Origin: DAIOEK01 sp963828285
Lineage (GTDB): Bacteria > Chloroflexota > Anaerolineae > Anaerolineales > Anaerolineaceae
Direction of reading: 5' to 3'
NCBI GenBank assembly: GCA_963828285.1
Contig: CAWHEB010000006.1
Span: 1-64,000, forward strand
DNA length: 64,000 nt
Shown: in pieces, positions 38,765 to 48,731 of the stretch
How positions within the stretch are numbered: position 1 is the stretch's first letter
How the letters are laid out: each line of letters opens with the position of its first letter
Translations under genes and position numbers: made by a program
The notes under the pieces: generated by a model
The model's database searches: none
The model's input: only the letters and a program-made list of their open reading frames with translations
Told to the model about the DNA's origin: nothing

Positions 38765-38989
38765 ATGGCGGAGATTCATTGGGAAGAACTTGAGATCTGT
38801 CATTGCTCACAATCCGATCTGGATGTGAGTCTGGATGTTGAATTGATCTATCCCATGGATTTTTTGGGAGATGAACCCAGGGTTGGTGCTCATCGGTGTT
38901 CGAATGGGATTATGTGCAACCAATTCAACCAGGGAACCTGCATTTGGTCCGGAACCAACCCAGATGTCGACCCCTTCAGTAATAAATAA
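38765..38989 (+). CDS. Small cysteine-containing protein, unknown
   Basis: 74 residues, soluble, acidic. Five cysteines: a CHC pair at 12-14 and then Cys45, Cys51 and Cys59 in HRCSNGIMCNQFNQGTC. The spacing could bind a metal, but no known domain is recognised. AGGAGGA precedes the ATG, and a clear terminator follows at 39011-39041, so it is likely expressed with the DUF1232 gene 34 bases upstream. Confidence 0.6.
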   Translation: MAEIHWEELEICHCSQSDLDVSLDVELIYPMDFLGDEPRVGAHRCSNGIMCNQFNQGTCIWSGTNPDVDPFSNK

Positions 38990-39010
38990 TCACCACAATC
39001 AACAAATTTC

Positions 39011-39041
39011 AAACGAGGACACCAACTGGGGTCCTCGTTTT
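39011..39041. terminator. Intrinsic terminator between converging genes
   Basis: AAACGAGGAC (39011-39020), a short loop region, and GTCCTCGTTT (39031-39040), with T continuing at 39041. The 10-bp stem is extended by two C-G pairs after one mismatch inside. It ends the plus-strand small-protein transcript and lies 27 bases from the 3' end of the minus-strand kbl gene, so it may serve both. Confidence 0.8.
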
Positions 39042-39067
39042 GATATTGTGAAATTGAAGCGGATATT

Positions 39068-40261
39068 TTAAATCGTACCGAGTTTTTTACCCACTTTTTT
39101 GAAGATTTCCAAACCCCTTTCAAGGTCTGATTGTTCATGCGCCGCAGAAATCATTACCCGGATACGGGCTTTCCCTTGAGGTACGGTCGGATATCCGAGC
39201 GCCATCCCAAATACCCCTTCCTGGAAAAGTTCATTGCTGAACTCTTTGGCAAGCTTCACTTCACCTAACATGATCGGTGTTATGGGAGTGACACTGTTCC
39301 CGGTATCAAATCCCAAAGCTTGCATTTCGGCTTTGAAGAATCTGGCATTTGACCATAATTTGTCTACAAGTTCAGTGGAACCTTCAAGTAGATCGACCGC
39401 AGCAATGCAGGCAGCTGTATCCGGAACGGTCATTGCTGACGAGAAGAGGAATGGACGGCCGCGTTGACGCAGCCAATCAATAACGACTGGATTCCCCGCT
39501 ATGACTCCACCGACAACCCCAAATGCTTTGGACATGGTCCCGATTTCGACATCTACTTTCCCGTGCAGATTGAAATGATCGACAATACCTCGTCCGCCCT
39601 TGCCAACGACACCTTCACCATGGGCATCATCCACCATCAGAATCAGATCATTCTTTTCGGCAACTTTTTGAATCTCGTCAAGCGGAGCAAGATCACCATC
39701 CATACTGAAAACGCCATCAGTGATGATCACTGCCCGACGATAGGTTCCTTCGGATTCTTTGATGACCTTTTCAAGATCAGTTGCACTGGCGTGCGCATAT
39801 TTAATAATTTTTGCACCAGAAAGCCGGCAACCGTCGATGATACTAGCGTGGTTCAATTCATCTGAAAATATGACATCTTCTTTGGATACCAGAGCCTGAA
39901 TGACTGCTAAATTCGCCATAAAACCAGATTGGAACGTGATCGCTTTTTCTACACCCTTAAAATGAGCAAGTTTTTGCTCCAATTCAAGGTGTAAGGTCAT
40001 GGTCCCTGCTATGGATCGAACTGCTCCTGGTCCCACACCATATTTGGCGGTTGCGTCCTGGGCTGCCTTGACCACCTTCGGATGATTGGCCAGTCCTAAA
40101 TAGTTATTTGAACAGAAGTTGAGAACCTTCTTCCCATCCACCTCCAACCAGGCACCTTGTGCGGAACCGATGGTTCTAATACGGTTTAGCGCACCGCTGG
40201 ATTGTAATGTGTCGAGCTCGGTTTGGATCCAATCTACTTTATGGCTCATTATTTTTTTCAT
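39068..40261 (-). CDS. kbl: Glycine C-acetyltransferase (2-amino-3-ketobutyrate CoA ligase)
   Basis: PLP enzyme of the alpha-oxoamine synthase family; cleaves 2-amino-3-ketobutyrate with CoA to glycine and acetyl-CoA, the second step of threonine breakdown. It is 397 residues. It has FCSNNYLGLANHPKV, GVGPGAVRSIAGT, DELNHASIIDGCRLS, VDDAHGEGVVG, and the PLP lysine in GTMSKAFGVVGG. Start 40261 or, more likely, 40249 (MSHKVDW). Its 5' end overlaps the upstream minus-strand gene, so the two are co-transcribed. No threonine dehydrogenase is in the window. Confidence 0.93.
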   Translation of the reverse strand: MKKIMSHKVDWIQTELDTLQSSGALNRIRTIGSAQGAWLEVDGKKVLNFCSNNYLGLANHPKVVKAAQDATAKYGVGPGAVRSIAGTMTLHLELEQKLAHFKGVEKAITFQSGFMANLAVIQALVSKEDVIFSDELNHASIIDGCRLSGAKIIKYAHASATDLEKVIKESEGTYRRAVIITDGVFSMDGDLAPLDEIQKVAEKNDLILMVDDAHGEGVVGKGGRGIVDHFNLHGKVDVEIGTMSKAFGVVGGVIAGNPVVIDWLRQRGRPFLFSSAMTVPDTAACIAAVDLLEGSTELVDKLWSNARFFKAEMQALGFDTGNSVTPITPIMLGEVKLAKEFSNELFQEGVFGMALGYPTVPQGKARIRVMISAAHEQSDLERGLEIFKKVGKKLGTI

Positions 40262-41945
40262 CCTTATGTTCAGATTCGAATGTAGAGTCAGGTCTTAAGG
40301 AGGGAGACTCCTTTTTATACTCAGTGAAATATCCCAATTCAATCAATGTCCGCATCACCATTTCTCTGGCACCCGGTTTCAGGATGATGGAGGTTGGCCC
40401 CAGAGGTTCGCCTAAAAACCGTGCAGATTGGGAATCGCGTAGTTTGTTCAAAATATAGGGTGTCTGTACCCTGAGTACATCAACAGTCTCAACAACTGCT
40501 TCACCGCCTTGTTCATCCCATCGCTGTAATGCTTTTACAAGTGTAGGTTTGGGTGGAGGAGAAGCATACCGTTGCAACAATTTAATCAAATGGTTTGGAT
40601 TCAAACTTTGTTTGCGGGCATTTGCCAATGATTCTGGGGTCAAACGATAGTAGTATATATCTCCTTGACGGTTTAACCATTCTGACATTCTGGCGATCAT
40701 ATATCGCACCCATCGTGGAGCGGCAGCAGATACACTGATGGTCGTACCTTTCAGGATGTTAACTTTCCCCAATTCTGATGGAAAAACGGGTGGGGCGGAA
40801 TTATTGATCAGGTCTTGACCTAACTCGGTCAATCGGAAGAAGATTTGGCTCCCTGGAGTATCATCACGTTGGGTGACTACAACTCCCATCCAAAAAAGTG
40901 GACCTAATAGCAGGAACCTTAAATATGCCCCTTCGACATCATCCCAATGCTCGTATCCTTGCAGTGGTTCACCCGTGGATCGTGTTCTGACCAGCCAGGT
41001 GTCGTAGTTGCCATCTGGTCGTAAAAAATCAGAATTTTTATCTTTTACCTGTCTACAGAATTCCTGCAGACTGATCCATTCTTCTGTATGAAGATCCATC
41101 ACCATGTGCAGGGTCGTATTCCTGGCTTCGCGGGCATCATATGTCCAGCTTCCTTCCAGGCGAATTGCTGGCACAAGTGCGAGCTCATAGATATCCGTAC
41201 TCTCCCGCCAGCTTCGAAAAAGTTCAAGGAATGAATCTTCACGAGGAGCTTCTAGTAATTGGCGGGCTTTTTCTGGCTGAAGAATACCATCGTTACTGAT
41301 CTGTCCAGTGGAACGCAGCAACTCGCCCAGAAAGTTTGAATAAGGCGGTCGGATGGTCAGGTGCGAATTCTGGTACGGAGGCAATCCGCAGCGTAGGGCA
41401 GCCAATGCTGTACATAGATCATCCAGTAGACGAGTGGTGTATGGAGGTTGTGTGACTGGCTCTTTGCCTCCAGGGTTTTCCCGTGGTTCTGATATTCGAG
41501 AATTTTTTCGCACATATGGTGGAATGAGTTGGATCAGATCACTCGGGATGAACGCAAACTCCAGAGGCAAATTTCCTTGTTTTAAGAAAGCCCGTGAGAT
41601 AAATCCATGATACCAGAGGACCTCGGATGTGGATATCGGATTTAATTGTGGTTGTTCTCTGTCACGCCAGGATGGACCAAAATCTCTCATTTCGCCATAT
41701 TTGCGAGTGAATTGATTCCATAGAATTCGACCGCGGTGTCGTTGAAGTTCATATACAGCTTGTTTGGCCTCGTCTGTCAGAGATAAAAAAACAGCTTGCA
41801 CGAGGTCTGGTTGTAGCATCTGACGGAAAAATATCGTTCTTTCCGCAGCCGAATCATCTGCAGGAGCATCAATATCCCATTGATTTGCGATTATTCGTAG
41901 AAAACCAATATCCTGCCCTTGTTGGCTTTGTGCTAAATCTGGCAT
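40239..41945 (-). CDS. Helicase-associated (Helicase_C_3-like) domain protein
   Basis: 568 residues, soluble. No Walker motifs are visible. The C-terminal 150 residues (YYYRLTPESLANARKQSLNPNHL, VVETVDVLRVQTPYILNKL, LGEPLGPTSIILKP) match the XPB/Ssl2-like helicase-associated domain found as stand-alone proteins in Actinobacteria and Chloroflexi. The N-terminal part has ILWNQFTRKYGEMRDFGPSW, resembling a wing-helix module. Its role is unknown, possibly DNA binding or repair. It is co-oriented with kbl and overlaps it by up to 23 bases. Confidence 0.7.
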   Translation of the reverse strand: MPDLAQSQQGQDIGFLRIIANQWDIDAPADDSAAERTIFFRQMLQPDLVQAVFLSLTDEAKQAVYELQRHRGRILWNQFTRKYGEMRDFGPSWRDREQPQLNPISTSEVLWYHGFISRAFLKQGNLPLEFAFIPSDLIQLIPPYVRKNSRISEPRENPGGKEPVTQPPYTTRLLDDLCTALAALRCGLPPYQNSHLTIRPPYSNFLGELLRSTGQISNDGILQPEKARQLLEAPREDSFLELFRSWRESTDIYELALVPAIRLEGSWTYDAREARNTTLHMVMDLHTEEWISLQEFCRQVKDKNSDFLRPDGNYDTWLVRTRSTGEPLQGYEHWDDVEGAYLRFLLLGPLFWMGVVVTQRDDTPGSQIFFRLTELGQDLINNSAPPVFPSELGKVNILKGTTISVSAAAPRWVRYMIARMSEWLNRQGDIYYYRLTPESLANARKQSLNPNHLIKLLQRYASPPPKPTLVKALQRWDEQGGEAVVETVDVLRVQTPYILNKLRDSQSARFLGEPLGPTSIILKPGAREMVMRTLIELGYFTEYKKESPSLRPDSTFESEHKDEKNNEP

Positions 41946-42056
41946 GTCATCATCCTATCCGATAAGGCATATCTGATAACCATAAAACAGTGAGCGAATA
42001 TTTTGCGATATTTTATGCTCACAAACGAGCGTAAATAATATATTGCAGTTATTAAT

Positions 42057-42971
42057 CTATATTACCACTTGAATCCCGCTTTTAATTAATTCTATGCTCA
42101 GATGTGTAACCGGGGCATTGGGAGTAGCAAAGATCTCTCCATCCACGTGGAGGAAGAGCGGACGATCTGATTGAATTTCCATCTTCTCAAAACGTCCCAG
42201 ATGACATTCTTTCATTTTTGCCTGGGTTCCTTTGAGTACTTCAGGAAGGATCCTCAACATTTTAAGACGGCTTACTTTGTCCACCAATAAATAATCTAAG
42301 AAGCCGTCGTCTGGTAATGCATCTGGCGTAACGTGGAAACCTCCACCTTCTCGCTTTCCGTTCATTAGGACTAGAAAGATCGAATCCTTATCCATCTCCT
42401 TGCCATCCACCACCATCTTTAGGTGGAATTGCTCATACTGAAATAGGATGGTTTGGAATACTGCGATAAGGTAGGCAGCAAATCCTTGAAAGTTCTTCAC
42501 TTTTCGGGATTTTATCGTAACAATGGTATCAAAACCGATCCCAACTGCGTTTGCCCAGAATTCTTCCCTGCCGTAATCATCTTTGATCCTGGCAACATCA
42601 ATATAATGCGGAGTTCCGTTGAAGGCTTGTCTTAATGCTTCTTCTGGAACTGCCGATATGCCGCAGGCATACGCAAGGTCATTCCCCGATCCAAGGGGAA
42701 CCAAACCCAATCTGGGTCGTTTCTCTGCAGGCACTTGCATCAGTCCATTCATAACTTCATGCATGGTCCCGTCACCTCCCATAGCGATGACCAGATCATA
42801 TCCATCTTCGGCAGCTTGCCTTGCAAGTTCGGTGGCATGAGTGGGGAATACTGTTCCTGTCCAATCGGCACCTCCGTGTTCCGCTACAATGGGACGAAGA
42901 GCTGAAGCAGCGTTCCATGCTCGGCCAAGATTTGCGATCGGATTGAAGATGAGTTTGACTTTGCCGTTCAT
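42057..42971 (-). CDS. Diacylglycerol kinase family lipid kinase (YegS/BmrU-like)
   Basis: 304 residues. The DAGK catalytic motif is VIAMGGDGTMHEVMNGL with GLVPLGSGNDLAYACGI following. The middle (FWANAVGIGFDTIVT) and the end (LFLHVDGEIFATPNAPVTH) are typical of the YegS-like group that phosphorylates diacylglycerol or related lipids with ATP. AGGAG lies 7-8 bases before ATG 42971 on the minus strand. It is divergent from pfkA with 109 bases between, where the pfkA promoter is. Confidence 0.92.
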   Translation of the reverse strand: MNGKVKLIFNPIANLGRAWNAASALRPIVAEHGGADWTGTVFPTHATELARQAAEDGYDLVIAMGGDGTMHEVMNGLMQVPAEKRPRLGLVPLGSGNDLAYACGISAVPEEALRQAFNGTPHYIDVARIKDDYGREEFWANAVGIGFDTIVTIKSRKVKNFQGFAAYLIAVFQTILFQYEQFHLKMVVDGKEMDKDSIFLVLMNGKREGGGFHVTPDALPDDGFLDYLLVDKVSRLKMLRILPEVLKGTQAKMKECHLGRFEKMEIQSDRPLFLHVDGEIFATPNAPVTHLSIELIKSGIQVVI

Positions 42972-43018
42972 GTGATTTCTCCTGAAGAATGGATTTTGTA
43001 ATTAAAACACCGAATTAA

Positions 43019-43047
43019 TTGTAAAGATAGTCGAATCTTACGATAAT
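43019..43047 (+). promoter_or_regulatory. Promoter of pfkA
   Basis: TTGTAA (43019-43024), a 17-base spacer and GATAAT (43042-43047): each hexamer differs from the sigma-70-type consensus by one or two bases, and the spacing is ideal. A GGAGG at 43072-43076 is four bases before the ATG at 43081, which is close but workable. The site sits between divergent genes. Confidence 0.6.
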
Positions 43048-43080
43048 GATTGTATTGGTTTGATATAAGATGGAGGTTGC

Positions 43081-44163
43081 ATGAAGAAGATAGCGGTTTT
43101 GACTGGTGGGGGAGATGCTCCCGGATTAAATGCAGTAATACGAGCTGTCGTGAAAACATCCTATCTGCAGTATGGATGTCAAGTGCTGGGTGTTCAGGAT
43201 GGTTTCGACGGATTCATTGAGGAAGATGGCATATTGCCGCTGGGTTTGGAATTGGTTAGGGGAATCCTGCCCCGGGGTGGTACGATTTTGGGAACAGCTA
43301 ACCGTGGAAACCCCTTCGCCCGAAAAATTCTCATAGATGGGGTCACCGAGGTGGAGGATATTTCCGGAAGGATCATTGATCGTATCCGTTCTCTGAATCT
43401 GGATTGCTTGATCGTAATAGGTGGGGATGGTACTTTGCGTATTGCCCAGGAGTTGTTCGAAATTGGCGTTCCTGTGATAGGAGTTCCCAAGACGATTGAT
43501 AATGATATTGGTGGAACCGAGATCAGTTTTGGTTTTGACACGGCTTTGAATACGGCCATGGATGCTCTGGATCGTCTGCATACAACTGCGGAAGCTCATC
43601 ATCGTGTTATGGCCCTTGAATTAATGGGTCGAGATGCTGGGTTCATTACGCTCAATGCCGGATTGGCAGGTGGTGCGGATGTCATCCTTATTCCTGAGAT
43701 CCCATTTCACATCGACTCGATTTGCAATAAAATCATGGAGCGCCGTGATTCCGGTACCAAGTTTAGTATTATCGCTGTAGCTGAAGGGGCAAAGCCCGCT
43801 CTAGGAGATCAAATATTCTCCATCCCTGCCGATGAGGTGTCCGTTGCACGTTTGGGAGGAATTGGAGAATTGGTAACCAAGCAGATCACCGAACGGATCG
43901 GTATCGAAACTCGCCTTACTGTACTGGGGCATTTGCAACGTGGGGGAAGTCCCACTGCATTCGACCGATGGTTGGCAACCAGGTACGGCGCTGCTTCGGT
44001 TAGGTTGGCCGCAAGTAAAAAGTTTGGGAGAATGGTCTCGCTTCAGAATGGGGTGATAAAAGATGTTACGATTGCGGAAGCAATTTCCAAGCCAAAACGA
44101 GTATGGATTGACGGCGATGGTGTGACCACTGCCCGTAACATTGGCATCTGCTTTGGTGATTAA
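43081..44163 (+). CDS. pfkA: 6-phosphofructokinase, mixed Gly/Lys active-site type
   Basis: Phosphorylates fructose 6-phosphate to fructose 1,6-bisphosphate in glycolysis. It is 360 residues. It has IAVLTGGGDAPGLNAVIRAV, GGDGTLRIA (Gly117 in the position of E. coli Gly104), GVPKTIDNDI (Lys137 in the position of E. coli Gly124) and MELMGRDAGFIT-type substrate site (ALELMGRDAGFI). Gly at the first site goes with ATP use and Lys at the second with PPi use. The Gly/Lys pair marks the mixed-substrate clade found in Streptomyces. The phosphoryl donor is therefore open from sequence. It ends 3 bases before a strong bidirectional terminator. Confidence 0.95.
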   Translation: MKKIAVLTGGGDAPGLNAVIRAVVKTSYLQYGCQVLGVQDGFDGFIEEDGILPLGLELVRGILPRGGTILGTANRGNPFARKILIDGVTEVEDISGRIIDRIRSLNLDCLIVIGGDGTLRIAQELFEIGVPVIGVPKTIDNDIGGTEISFGFDTALNTAMDALDRLHTTAEAHHRVMALELMGRDAGFITLNAGLAGGADVILIPEIPFHIDSICNKIMERRDSGTKFSIIAVAEGAKPALGDQIFSIPADEVSVARLGGIGELVTKQITERIGIETRLTVLGHLQRGGSPTAFDRWLATRYGAASVRLAASKKFGRMVSLQNGVIKDVTIAEAISKPKRVWIDGDGVTTARNIGICFGD

Positions 44164-44166
44164 ATC

Positions 44167-44192
44167 GAAAACGCCGTTTTCACGGCGTTTTC
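44167..44192. terminator. Bidirectional intrinsic terminator after pfkA
   Basis: GAAAACGCCGT (44167-44177), loop TTTC, ACGGCGTTTTC (44182-44192): a perfect 11-bp stem with T-runs on both strands. It ends pfkA on the plus strand and the small minus-strand unit that starts near 44314. Confidence 0.9.
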
Positions 44193-44193
44193 C

Positions 44194-44242
44194 GCGCTGC
44201 GACAATCCGATCAACCGACGTTGAGGAGGGATGTCGCAGCGC
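44194..44242 (-). ncRNA. Long hairpin in the small minus-strand unit
   Basis: GCGCTGCGACA (44194-44204) pairs perfectly with TGTCGCAGCGC (44232-44242). Inside, TCAAC (44211-44215) and GTTGA (44220-44224) form a second stem with a four-base loop. It lies within and past the 3' end of the 22-codon ORF and just ahead of the terminator on the minus strand, the arrangement of a translation-coupled attenuator or a structured small RNA. Perfect 11-bp pairing on each side of an ORF end is unlikely by chance. Confidence 0.5.
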
Positions 44243-44279
44243 ACTGACTAAAACTATGACTATCGTTCATTGCTGACAT
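44211..44279 (-). CDS. 22-codon ORF with strong Shine-Dalgarno, possible leader peptide
   Basis: Reads MSAMNDSHSFSQCAATSLLNVG, 22 residues (three amino acids are Leu or Cys, no obvious amino acid run). The region upstream is GGGAGGTGAT, an almost perfect match to the 16S anti-Shine-Dalgarno, two bases before the first ATG and 11 before the second (44270). With the promoter at 44321-44348, the hairpin and the terminator it makes a complete small transcription unit of about 150 bases. No homology is known to me. It could be a leader or a small protein, or a small RNA in which the ORF is incidental. Confidence 0.4.
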   Translation of the reverse strand: MSAMNDSHSFSQCAATSLLNVG

Positions 44280-44320
44280 CACCTCCCGTCGATAGGATAG
44301 CAGGAGACAATTACCAACAT

Positions 44321-44348
44321 AGTATAGCATGGCTTGATTCGAATGCAA
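44321..44348 (-). promoter_or_regulatory. Promoter of the small minus-strand unit
   Basis: On the minus strand TTGCAT (44348-44343), a 16-base spacer and TATACT (44326-44321). Both hexamers differ from consensus by one or two bases. Predicted start about 44314, roughly 35 bases before the ORF. Confidence 0.5.
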
Positions 44349-44413
44349 TGAAAAACAGATAAAAATATAAGCCTTAATTATTCTTAGACAGATATTATTA
44401 GCAGCAATTAAGA

Positions 44414-46403
44414 TTATTTAATATGTTTAAAGATTTTCCAGGAACTAATTCCGAACACTTTTTCAAAAACTTCCGGCGGTCGCGGATCACTATCATTAAT
44501 ATTAGCAATAATGTATTCGATATGTCTAGTAGATAACCAATCGGTATTGGATAAATTTATCAGTGGATAAATCGGAATAATGGTTCTTCTGAAGTCTTTT
44601 CCAAAGAACGTATATTGAATGGCATAGTCGTGGATATATAATCCTACGATGGCTTTTTCGGGAATATCCTGTTCCACGACCAGAATAAGATCCTTAAAAT
44701 TTGTATTCTGAATCGATTGCAATTCCGGTCTGCTGGTAGTCCAGATATTTGTAAACATGGCACCATCACCGATAATCGGTTTGGATGGATTAGTAAGACT
44801 GCATGTGACTGCCAGTACCAGGCTGATAAGACTAAAAAATCGCCAGATCCACTTAGGCCAACTCATCATGATCAGGCTTCCGAAGAGAAAGACTATTGAA
44901 AAGCCAGGGATGAAATACCTGCCCTGGAACGCATCCCAACCCGGACGAGCCAAAACAATTAAGATTATATACAGAAGTCCCGCGCCAAAGGTTCCGAATA
45001 GATACCATGATTTCTTAAGTCCGCTCCGAAACCCGGAATATAGCCCAAGAATCCCGAAAACAAACCCGGCAATACCGTACCATGCGTAATCTTCTTGAGC
45101 GTTATTTTTCGTGGTGATTGAAAAGATGTGATTCTTGTATAAAAATTGATTTCCTTCCAATTGTGGAAGGATCGAGGTAATCAATCTGCCGATCGTTCTC
45201 TCTTTCAGCTTGTGAGCATACCCATCCAGTGGATCCGGAAGACCGGATGTGTCCACAGCCTGGTAAGAAAATCGCAGGAGGTTGATACCTAATTTCTGTG
45301 GCAGGTCTTTGATCTCAGTTTTGGATGTTTGTTCCTGCAGCATACGTTCCGGGCCGATGGGATTCCCGAACAGGATCTGATTTTGGAAATAAATATATCC
45401 TCCGAGCAAGACAATAATTCCAACACCGACCAACACGAGTTTTCCAGGTTGCCATTTTTGTTTATCTCTGGGTAAACAGAGCCAGGATCAGTAGCCCAAT
45501 CCCAGGAATTATGAACCAAAAAATCTGCTTGACTCCTATCCCGATACCAACAACTACAAAAAGAAATACTGTGCACAGAAAATTATGGCTTTCACTGAAA
45601 TCATTGAGGAAATAGATCAGGCATAATGCCAGAAAACCGATTACGGCGTCTGTTTGGGTTGTACTGCTTTGCAGAACCAGAATAGGAGTACACAGATATA
45701 TTCCTGCTGCGTACAAAGCGCTCCGAGAGGGGAGTTTCCACTGCTGCAAAATCCCATAGATCAGTAAACCTGATCCAATTACAGCTGTCCACTGCGGAAG
45801 AGCGAATAAAAAATCCCTTCCGGTAAATTTTAATATCCATAATTGGATGAGCTGTGCATTGATGGGATATATGATCTGAAAACTCTGGTTGGTATCCCAT
45901 GGAAGAAGAGTTCCATGCTGAAACCAGTAAGCCACCCGTACCAAATGGGTTGAGAGACTATCGTTGTTATTCGCCGGTATACGAATCCCCAGATAGAGAT
46001 TGTAGATGGAAACCATTGCGATCGTACCAAGAAAAATCAGAAGGAAACGGTCTTTACAAGCTTCCCTAATATTCAGCGTTTCAGTTTTAATCTCTTCAAG
46101 GAATGCTGTCCGGTATTCTGAGAGTTGTTGGTTCGTTACCTTGCTGAACGAAATGACCAGTAGTGAAATGATAATTTGGAAGGCAAAAAATATCCATTGC
46201 GATTTCAGGACCGTTGTCCAACCCACCATGATGCTTATTAAAATGATCTCAGACCAAAATGTAAGGATGAAGATCAACAATGCATAAATTGGTTTCAATG
46301 TTTTGGTTTTAATCAGGATGACCAATCCCGGAATACATCCACAGACGAAGGAAATGATGAGCATAAAAACCGAAAAGATCTGTGTAAGGATGGTTTGAAT
46401 CAT
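44414..46403 (-). CDS. GT-C-like membrane glycosyltransferase, frameshifted
   Basis: About 662 residues when joined, with 10-12 membrane spans. The N-terminal piece has IPANNNDSLSTHLVRVAYWFQ in the first loop, the acidic site of PMT-like enzymes, and PALPQW-type and STTQTDAVIGFLAL segments. The open frame ends after LALFTQR near 45462. The next frame carries DKQKWQPGKLVLVGVGIIVLL and the second half with soluble tail. The indel is in ACCCAGAGATAAAC near 45462-45470. It overlaps the upstream gene by 4 bases (ATGA). It is the last gene of block 2; its stop is 135 bases past the small promoter at 44.3 kb. Confidence 0.75.
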
Positions 46404-48731
46404 GGTTTCGGTATCAACAACTGAATATTATTCTTCTTATCCAAATAGATTGGTTCATAATATCTCAATAACGGTTTGGAAACATATTCCACCCAGATAT
46501 TGTTTTCTTCACCGAATGAATTGTCTTCGGTTTTGATAGCCTGGTTGACTGGTGCGGAAATGATCAACCCAAATCTCTTCTGCTCAATGTCCTTATAAAA
46601 ACCGTCAAAATATGGTTTATTTCCCGCCATTGCCATATCCATGACATATTTTTTTTCATAGTCCGGTACTAATTGAACATCTTTAATGATCCCAAAAGTG
46701 AGCAATTGGCGTTGGTCAAGAAAAAGGACTTCTTTAGAAGGATAAACTTTTGAAATCTCTGACGATATCTTTTGAAGAGATTGTTTGATTACAGAATCTT
46801 TGGGTAAATTGAGTGGACGAACTCCCCAGGTAGCTGCCCAGACCGGGATGACCATAAGAAGTACCAATATTCCGGTAATAACTGGACTGCCTTGGGTTGG
46901 AAGCGCATTCTGCTCAACATTTTTTGTCATGATTATGAACATGATCAAGATAAGTACTGCGAAGAACATATCCATATTATGAAGGTTACTACCACCGCCA
47001 ATTTTTGCGCTGGCGGTCAAACCTGTGATGAAACAACCAAATAGAACTACGATCATGGCAAGTGATTGCCAGAGATCAGGACGCCATTTCCTGGATTTAA
47101 TGGCTGCAACAAAAACGATTATGGCTGGTATAACAGCAACTAGAGTGCCAGGAAAGATCCCCAGTGGATATGTGGCACTAGGAAGTAGTCGGTACCAAAG
47201 CAATGCCTGCGATGAAATATAATTGTTTTCCGCACTAAAAACGACAGGCCAGCTCACGGCGAATCCAGGAATCGCTGCCAAAATAATCACGATTGCAGTC
47301 GGAGCCAGCTTTTTCCAGGTTTTACCGGTTCTATGAGGATAATCTTTGAAGAGGTCAATGATACCAGCCCAAGCACCTGTCGCGATCACCCAGGTAAATC
47401 TGCTTAACCCGGCAAATAAACTTGCAGCAATTAAGGCTGGATAATAGATCATTTTTTTCTGGTCTTTGAAAAGTTGGATGATCAGCAGCGAAATTGTCAG
47501 CGTTGGGTAGACTGGACCCATATTCAATAATAATGCTGACCAGCACATCCCGGCGATCCGAAGGACCCGGCTCTGAATTGGTTTACCCAGCAGCCATCCC
47601 AGCCATAAACCAGGCACAATATAAAGTAATGAATTCCAAAATCGGTGAACCCAGATAGGAAGCCCGGAAAGTAAAAACGGCAACCCCCACAACCCATAGC
47701 GTATGGGCTGAAAGTAATTTGGATTCAAAATTCCGTCATATTGATAAAGTGATTTGCCGAAGATCAGTGAGTAATCATAAAACCGGTTACCTTCAGACCA
47801 TGTTAATGAAAACGGATAGTCTGAAACTCTGCTTAGATAAGCAGCAGACATGGCTATAACCCCGGCAATTCCAAGTCCGGCGAGACTGCTTTCCAGAGAG
47901 ATCAATTTTGTAGTTGATTTCTCGAGAACAAAAGCCATCGCGACCCCGAATAACAAGAGGTATTCCAGTCTCAACATGGTTCCCAGTGCGATTAGATCTT
48001 GATCCAGCCAGAATATTTGATAAGTGAGCCAAAGGAATAACACACTGGTTAAGAATAGCTAAGCCAAATCTGATTCTGTTCCGTATTTCTGAGAGGTTTA
48101 ACTTTGTTATCCATGATTGATAGTGAGTATGGGTGAACAATGTAACAATGGTGAATAATCCGCCATTAATTACTGCCAGAACATAATAAAGTCCTCGCCA
48201 GAAAGGTTCTATAGGTGCTGCTTGTTTGTATTGTTGCAGAGAAGAAACCAGGATGAACAGGATTACTCCTGAAATCAAATCGTTAATGTGGATCTGTCTA
48301 ACACATTTCAGACAAAAATTATTCTGTGGCAGTTTTAGTAATGTGATCAAACCCAGAAACAGAACCGGTGCTGCCCAACTGAAAACCATGATCCTCAGAG
48401 TGGAGGTATAAATAAGAATGATCAGGGTAAGCAGATAGACAACAAGAGATATGATGACTTGCGGAAAGAAGGTTGTGAGACTCACCTTTTCCGAAGTTGC
48501 CCATGGAAAGAACCAATTTAAAATCCAGATGATAGAACCAATGAAAAGCATGGATATGGCTAGAATTTCACCGGCACGACCTAAACCAGTAAGTTGATTG
48601 AAAATTCCTATACCCTGATTTTGATACATCTGAAAGGAATTTTGGATTCCAATCACCAGTATCCAGGTTAACCCGGCACCTATGGCGATCTTCAAGATAT
48701 TTCTCTTATTAAGGAAAGTCTTTTTCATCAC
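46400..48731 (-). CDS. Large polytopic membrane protein (GT-C type), frameshifted
   Basis: About 777 residues joined, with 15 or more spans. The first part (MKKTFLNKRNILKIAIGA) runs to about 48050, where the frame changes from AILNQCVIP to FLTSVLFLWLTYQIFWLDQD. After the join it has SDYPFSLTWSEGNRFYDYSL, a WSEGNR block seen in large glycan-cluster membrane proteins with GT-C fold, and a C-terminal soluble part. Start GTG 48731 or ATG 48728, overlapping the upstream stop. No known function; a lipid-linked sugar transferase is the likeliest class. Confidence 0.65.

Noticed and set aside
41985..42030. Inverted repeat GTGAGC...GCTCAC upstream of the helicase-like gene
   Set aside because: Arms of six bases with a 21-base AT-rich gap are weak, and no promoter fits around it well enough to list.
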